Assembly (NCBI GenBank): GCA_023398855.1
Contig: JAEWRS010000497.1
Span: forward strand, 1 to 9,161
DNA length: 9,161 nt
Direction: 5' to 3'
Origin: Bacillota bacterium
GTDB taxonomy: Bacteria; Bacillota; Clostridia; Lachnospirales; Lachnospiraceae
In this document: piece by piece, positions 6,833 through 9,161 of the stretch
How positions within the stretch are numbered: position 1 is the first letter of the stretch
Layout: each line of letters begins with the position of its first letter
The notes under the pieces: model-generated
Database searches by the model: none
Told to the model about the DNA's origin: nothing
Seen by the model: only the letters and a program-made list of their open reading frames with translations
Position numbers and translations under genes: made by a program

Positions 6833-7735
6833 TTACGAAAGGCCCTCGGCTGCCAGCTGCGCCAGCACATCCAGTTCTCCCGATTTACCCTGCAGATGGA
6901 TTCGCTTTGTTTCTTCCCCTCTCCTGTTGATTCCAAGGACTTCCACCTCTCCCCCCCTGACCCGGGCATACACACCTACAGGCTCATGACACCCGGCTTG
7001 TAACAGCCGTAAAATCTTCCGCTCCAAGGCCAGACACAATCTGGCTTCCTCATCCTCGAGAGATTTTACCACTGCCTCAAGTCCCGATTCCAGCCGGCCT
7101 TCCACTGCAAGTATTCCCTGTCCTCCAGCCGGTATAAAGGTCTCACAGTCAAAGCAGAAATAATCATAACGGCTGTCCTCCCAAAGCCCCAGCCGTTTTA
7201 ATCCGGCGGCAGCCAGAATGATGCCGTCATAAGAGCCTTCCAAGAGCTTTGAAAGCCTGGTAGGTACATTGCCCCTTAAATTTTCGCAGCGCACCAAAGC
7301 CTCCGGCCACATGGTTTTTCCCGTCTCCTCTATCTGCAGCTTTCTTCTTAAGCTGGAAGTTCCTATGACGATTTCTCTTTTTCCGGAAAGGTCGGTGGAA
7401 GCAGGTGTCACCAGAACATCCCTGGGATCACCTCTTTCCAATACAGCCACAATTCCCAGCCCCTCTTCCAGCTCCATGGGCAGGTCCTTTGCACTGTGAA
7501 CTGCAAAGTCGATCTCTCCCTTTAGAAGCGCCTGTTCAAATTCAGCCACAAACACTCCCTTTCCCCCAAACTCCAGAAGAGGCTTATCCAGAATCCTGTC
7601 TCCCTCCGTCTGCTTCAGCACCAGTTGGGCAGGCAGGCCGGTACCTGACTTTGCAAGCGCCTCCACCACCATGTTTGCCTGGGCGACAGCTAAAGCGCTT
7701 TGTCTTGTTCCGATGCGTATTTTCTTATTTTGCAT
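6833..7735 (-). CDS. hemC: Porphobilinogen deaminase (hydroxymethylbilane synthase)
   Basis: HemC links four porphobilinogen units into hydroxymethylbilane on a covalent dipyrromethane cofactor. The 300-residue protein, slightly shorter than many members, has RIGTRQSALAVAQA (7-20), KQTEGDRI (41-48) and FGGKGVFVAEFEQAL (56-70). HSAKDLP (80-86) includes the catalytic Asp84. Further matches are IGTSSLRRKLQ (124-134), NLRGNVPTRL (152-161), LAAAGLKRLGL (174-184) and PAGGQGILAVE (202-212). Cys249 in AGCHEPVGVYA (247-257) is the expected cofactor attachment site. The start codon overlaps the end of the upstream dehydrogenase gene by 11 nt. The Shine-Dalgarno match is weak (AAGGAAA, a little far upstream), so translation is probably coupled to the preceding gene. 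Its product feeds the HemD half of the next gene. Confidence 0.97.
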   Translation of the reverse strand: MQNKKIRIGTRQSALAVAQANMVVEALAKSGTGLPAQLVLKQTEGDRILDKPLLEFGGKGVFVAEFEQALLKGEIDFAVHSAKDLPMELEEGLGIVAVLERGDPRDVLVTPASTDLSGKREIVIGTSSLRRKLQIEETGKTMWPEALVRCENLRGNVPTRLSKLLEGSYDGIILAAAGLKRLGLWEDSRYDYFCFDCETFIPAGGQGILAVEGRLESGLEAVVKSLEDEEARLCLALERKILRLLQAGCHEPVGVYARVRGGEVEVLGINRRGEETKRIHLQGKSGELDVLAQLAAEGLS

Positions 7736-8363
7736 GCTCTGCCAGTTTCCTTTCTATCAGTTCCTCTGCCTGTTCTATGGTAATGCCTCCATTGCGGATT
7801 CCTTCCTCTGTCATGGCCTTAACTATTGATCTTCTGACAGGCTGGGAATCAACTCTTTCCCTGACCATATCTCTGCATACGCCAAGCTGCTTTGCCAGGC
7901 TGCCAAAGCCTTTTGGAATAACTTCCTTAAACTTCTTTTTTAAATGCCGCGCAAGGAAAGGGGAATTTCCTTCTGTGGAAATTCCCACTGTGATGCCTTC
8001 CTCCTTAATGAGGGCAGGGAAAATAAAATTGCACTCTTCCTGCATATCCACCACATTGACAGGAATCTTCCTCTCCCTGCACCAGATGGAAATCTGCCTG
8101 TTCAAGCCATGATCTGAGGTTCCTGCTATTACAAAATCAACGTCATCTAAATCTGATTCTTCAAATGCCCGGCATTTCCATGTGAGGCTCCCGCCGCTTT
8201 TCTCGGAAAGCGCCTTCATCTTACGGGCAATCCCGGGAGCCACGACCAGGATATCAGGACCATACTCTAACAATGCCGCAGCCTTCCGGCAGGCTACCTC
8301 TCCTCCCCCTGCAATCAGACATTTTTTACCTTCAATGTCAACAAAAAACGGAAAATAAGCCAC
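7725..8363 (-). CDS. Precorrin-2 dehydrogenase / sirohydrochlorin ferrochelatase (Met8 / CysG N-terminal type)
   Basis: This 212-residue protein oxidises precorrin-2 to sirohydrochlorin with NAD+ and, in many relatives, also inserts iron to make siroheme. The N-terminal Rossmann part starts FPFFVDIEGKKCLIAGGGEVACRKA (4-28, read as two adjoining motifs: FPFFVDIEGKKCLIAGGG and EVACRKA). Next come VIAGTSD (78-84) and VNVVDMQEECNFIFPAL (102-118), where Asp106 is in the place of the catalytic aspartate of Met8p and CysG. STEGNSPFLARHLKKK (129-144) is the substrate-site signature, and a helical C-terminal part follows. The start is GTG (8363-8361), with GGGAGG 7 nt upstream inside the end of hemA, 2 nt after that gene's stop. 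Symbols used for this family include sirC, ylnF and cysG(B). Chelatase activity is inferred from the family only; some relatives are dehydrogenases alone. Confidence 0.94.
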   Translation of the reverse strand: MAYFPFFVDIEGKKCLIAGGGEVACRKAAALLEYGPDILVVAPGIARKMKALSEKSGGSLTWKCRAFEESDLDDVDFVIAGTSDHGLNRQISIWCRERKIPVNVVDMQEECNFIFPALIKEEGITVGISTEGNSPFLARHLKKKFKEVIPKGFGSLAKQLGVCRDMVRERVDSQPVRRSIVKAMTEEGIRNGGITIEQAEELIERKLAEHAK

Positions 8364-8376
8364 GGTTAATCCTCCC
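8361..8376 (-). promoter_or_regulatory. Ribosome binding site and GTG start of the precorrin-2 dehydrogenase gene
   Basis: On the minus strand GGGAGG (8376-8371), 7 nt and GTG (8363-8361). The following codons read AYFPFFVDI, the expected family N-terminus, so the GTG start is sound. The site overlaps the last codons of hemA. Confidence 0.8.
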
Positions 8377-9161
8377 TAATCCAAAGCTCAAGCCCAGCCA
8401 GGGTTTTCAGAATCACCTTCAATTCCTCACTGGAAACATGATCCCTGATCTCATACAAAAGTGTGTCCAGACGTTTTCCGGCAAATGCCTCCCGTAATTC
8501 TTCCATTCTCCGGATGTATGGATGAAATAATACCTCTTTAATGGCCCCGTCCAGTTCCTCTTCCATAATGGCCTTTGCCCGGTCCAGTTCTTTCATCTTT
8601 ATTTCCGTGTTGTTTTTTGAAAGTGTCTCAAAATAGTCAATATCATAAAGAGTCAGATCCTGTATTTCCTTGATTTCCGGATCCATATCCAGGGGGACCG
8701 CTACATCTATGTACAGTCGTTTTTTCCCAGGAGACACATGACCCCTCAATTCGTCACAGGTGACTGTATAATGAGGTCCCAGAGTAGCGCTGATGACAAT
8801 ATCCATTTCACCCATGTACTGATAACGGTCCCTGTAATCCACAACCCGAATCAGGTCTTCTTTCACCTCCAGCATCAATCCGGAATGATGACTTCTGACC
8901 GTCCCGGTAACCCGGATGCCAGGCTTGCTTAAAATATTTTTTGTTATGGTATTCCCCATCTTGCCCGTCATGCCGATCACCATCACCTGCTTCTCTCCGC
9001 CTTCTTTTTCAAAGCGAAAAACCTCATTGGCAACAAGGGTGGCAACAGAAAGGGGGGTCCTGGATAACTTGGTATCCGTCTTAATCCGTTTGGCACAGGT
9101 CACAGCCTTTTGGAACAGTACATTCATCTCATAATCCACTGCTCCCTGGTCCTTAGACACC
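8366..9161 (-). CDS. hemA: Glutamyl-tRNA reductase, C-terminal part (N-terminus outside window)
   Basis: HemA reduces glutamyl-tRNA to glutamate-1-semialdehyde with NADPH, the first step of the C5 pathway. About 264 codons are visible. The frame stays open to the right edge, and the catalytic N-terminal domain with its active-site Cys is missing, so the GTG at the edge is an internal Val codon. What remains starts with the linker helix (LFQKAVTCAKRIKTDTKLSR, 15-34 of the visible part). The nucleotide-binding domain follows (VMVIGMTGKMG, 59-69; VISATLGPHYT, 122-132; IDVAVPLDMDPEI, 151-163; LYDID, 171-175). Last is the helical dimerisation region (KMKELDRAKAIMEEEL, 188-203, to the end). The glycine loop has GxxGxxG spacing instead of the GAGEMG type I would expect, and the strand after it ends TGTVRSHH rather than the usual NRT-like motif, so this is a divergent member. 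Identity rests on the other motifs and on the operon. Confidence 0.92.
   Translation of the reverse strand, partial: VSKDQGAVDYEMNVLFQKAVTCAKRIKTDTKLSRTPLSVATLVANEVFRFEKEGGEKQVMVIGMTGKMGNTITKNILSKPGIRVTGTVRSHHSGLMLEVKEDLIRVVDYRDRYQYMGEMDIVISATLGPHYTVTCDELRGHVSPGKKRLYIDVAVPLDMDPEIKEIQDLTLYDIDYFETLSKNNTEIKMKELDRAKAIMEEELDGAIKEVLFHPYIRRMEELREAFAGKRLDTLLYEIRDHVSSEELKVILKTLAGLELWIRED

Noticed and set aside
7405..8112. A 235-codon open frame on the plus strand.
   Set aside because: It lies antisense across hemC and the precorrin-2 dehydrogenase gene, both firmly identified. Its Pro/Ser/Leu-rich low-complexity product looks like a shadow frame, and I see no convincing ribosome site.
9158..9160. GTG at the right edge as the start of hemA.
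   Set aside because: The whole catalytic domain of glutamyl-tRNA reductase would be missing and the visible part begins in the middle of the linker region, so this is an internal Val codon.

Overview
The window reads as low-to-moderate-GC Firmicute DNA, most like a Clostridia member of the Lachnospiraceae type. The signs are strong AGGAGG-type ribosome binding sites, sigma-A promoters with extended -10 elements, tightly packed same-strand operons, and a tetrapyrrole gene order (hemA, MET8-like, hemC, fused cobA-hemD, hemL) familiar from clostridia. The genus is an inference. Every gene I can support is on the minus strand, so the biological order runs from the right end of the window to the left.

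Positions 9161 to 4018 hold a precorrin / uroporphyrinogen-III operon. It starts with a 5'-truncated glutamyl-tRNA reductase (hemA). A GTG-started precorrin-2 dehydrogenase / sirohydrochlorin ferrochelatase of the Met8/CysG-N type follows. Then come porphobilinogen deaminase (hemC), a fused uroporphyrinogen-III methyltransferase / uroporphyrinogen-III synthase (cobA-hemD), and a TTG-started glutamate-1-semialdehyde aminotransferase (hemL). Junctions are 2 nt, an 11-nt overlap, 14 nt and 2 nt, so the set is probably one coupled transcript. Together the genes take glutamyl-tRNA to 5-aminolevulinate (HemA, HemL), porphobilinogen to uroporphyrinogen III (HemC, HemD) and on to precorrin-2 and sirohydrochlorin/siroheme (CobA, Met8). 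The step from aminolevulinate to porphobilinogen (hemB) is not encoded here. No late haem gene is visible, so the likely end products are siroheme and/or cobalamin. A strong intrinsic terminator follows hemL.

Positions 4017 to 1427 hold a 185-bp regulatory gap with a candidate promoter and nested inverted repeats. After it comes a two-gene unit: a small flavodoxin-like protein with some resemblance to BilS-type flavodoxins, and 24 nt later an FtsH-type membrane AAA+ zinc protease that appears to be a stand-alone paralogue.

Positions 1426 to 1 hold a 131-bp intergenic region with a good sigma-A promoter overlaid by short repeats. It precedes the N-terminal 431 codons of a transmembrane sensor (TM, dCache-like extracellular domain, TM, HAMP) that runs off the left edge. 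It is most likely a methyl-accepting chemotaxis protein.

I found no mobile elements, CRISPR arrays, rRNA or tRNA genes. I see no clearly undescribed system. The points most worth a second look are the missing hemB, the unusual cofactor loop of HemA, the flavodoxin-ftsH pair beside a tetrapyrrole operon, and the repeats over the two promoters.
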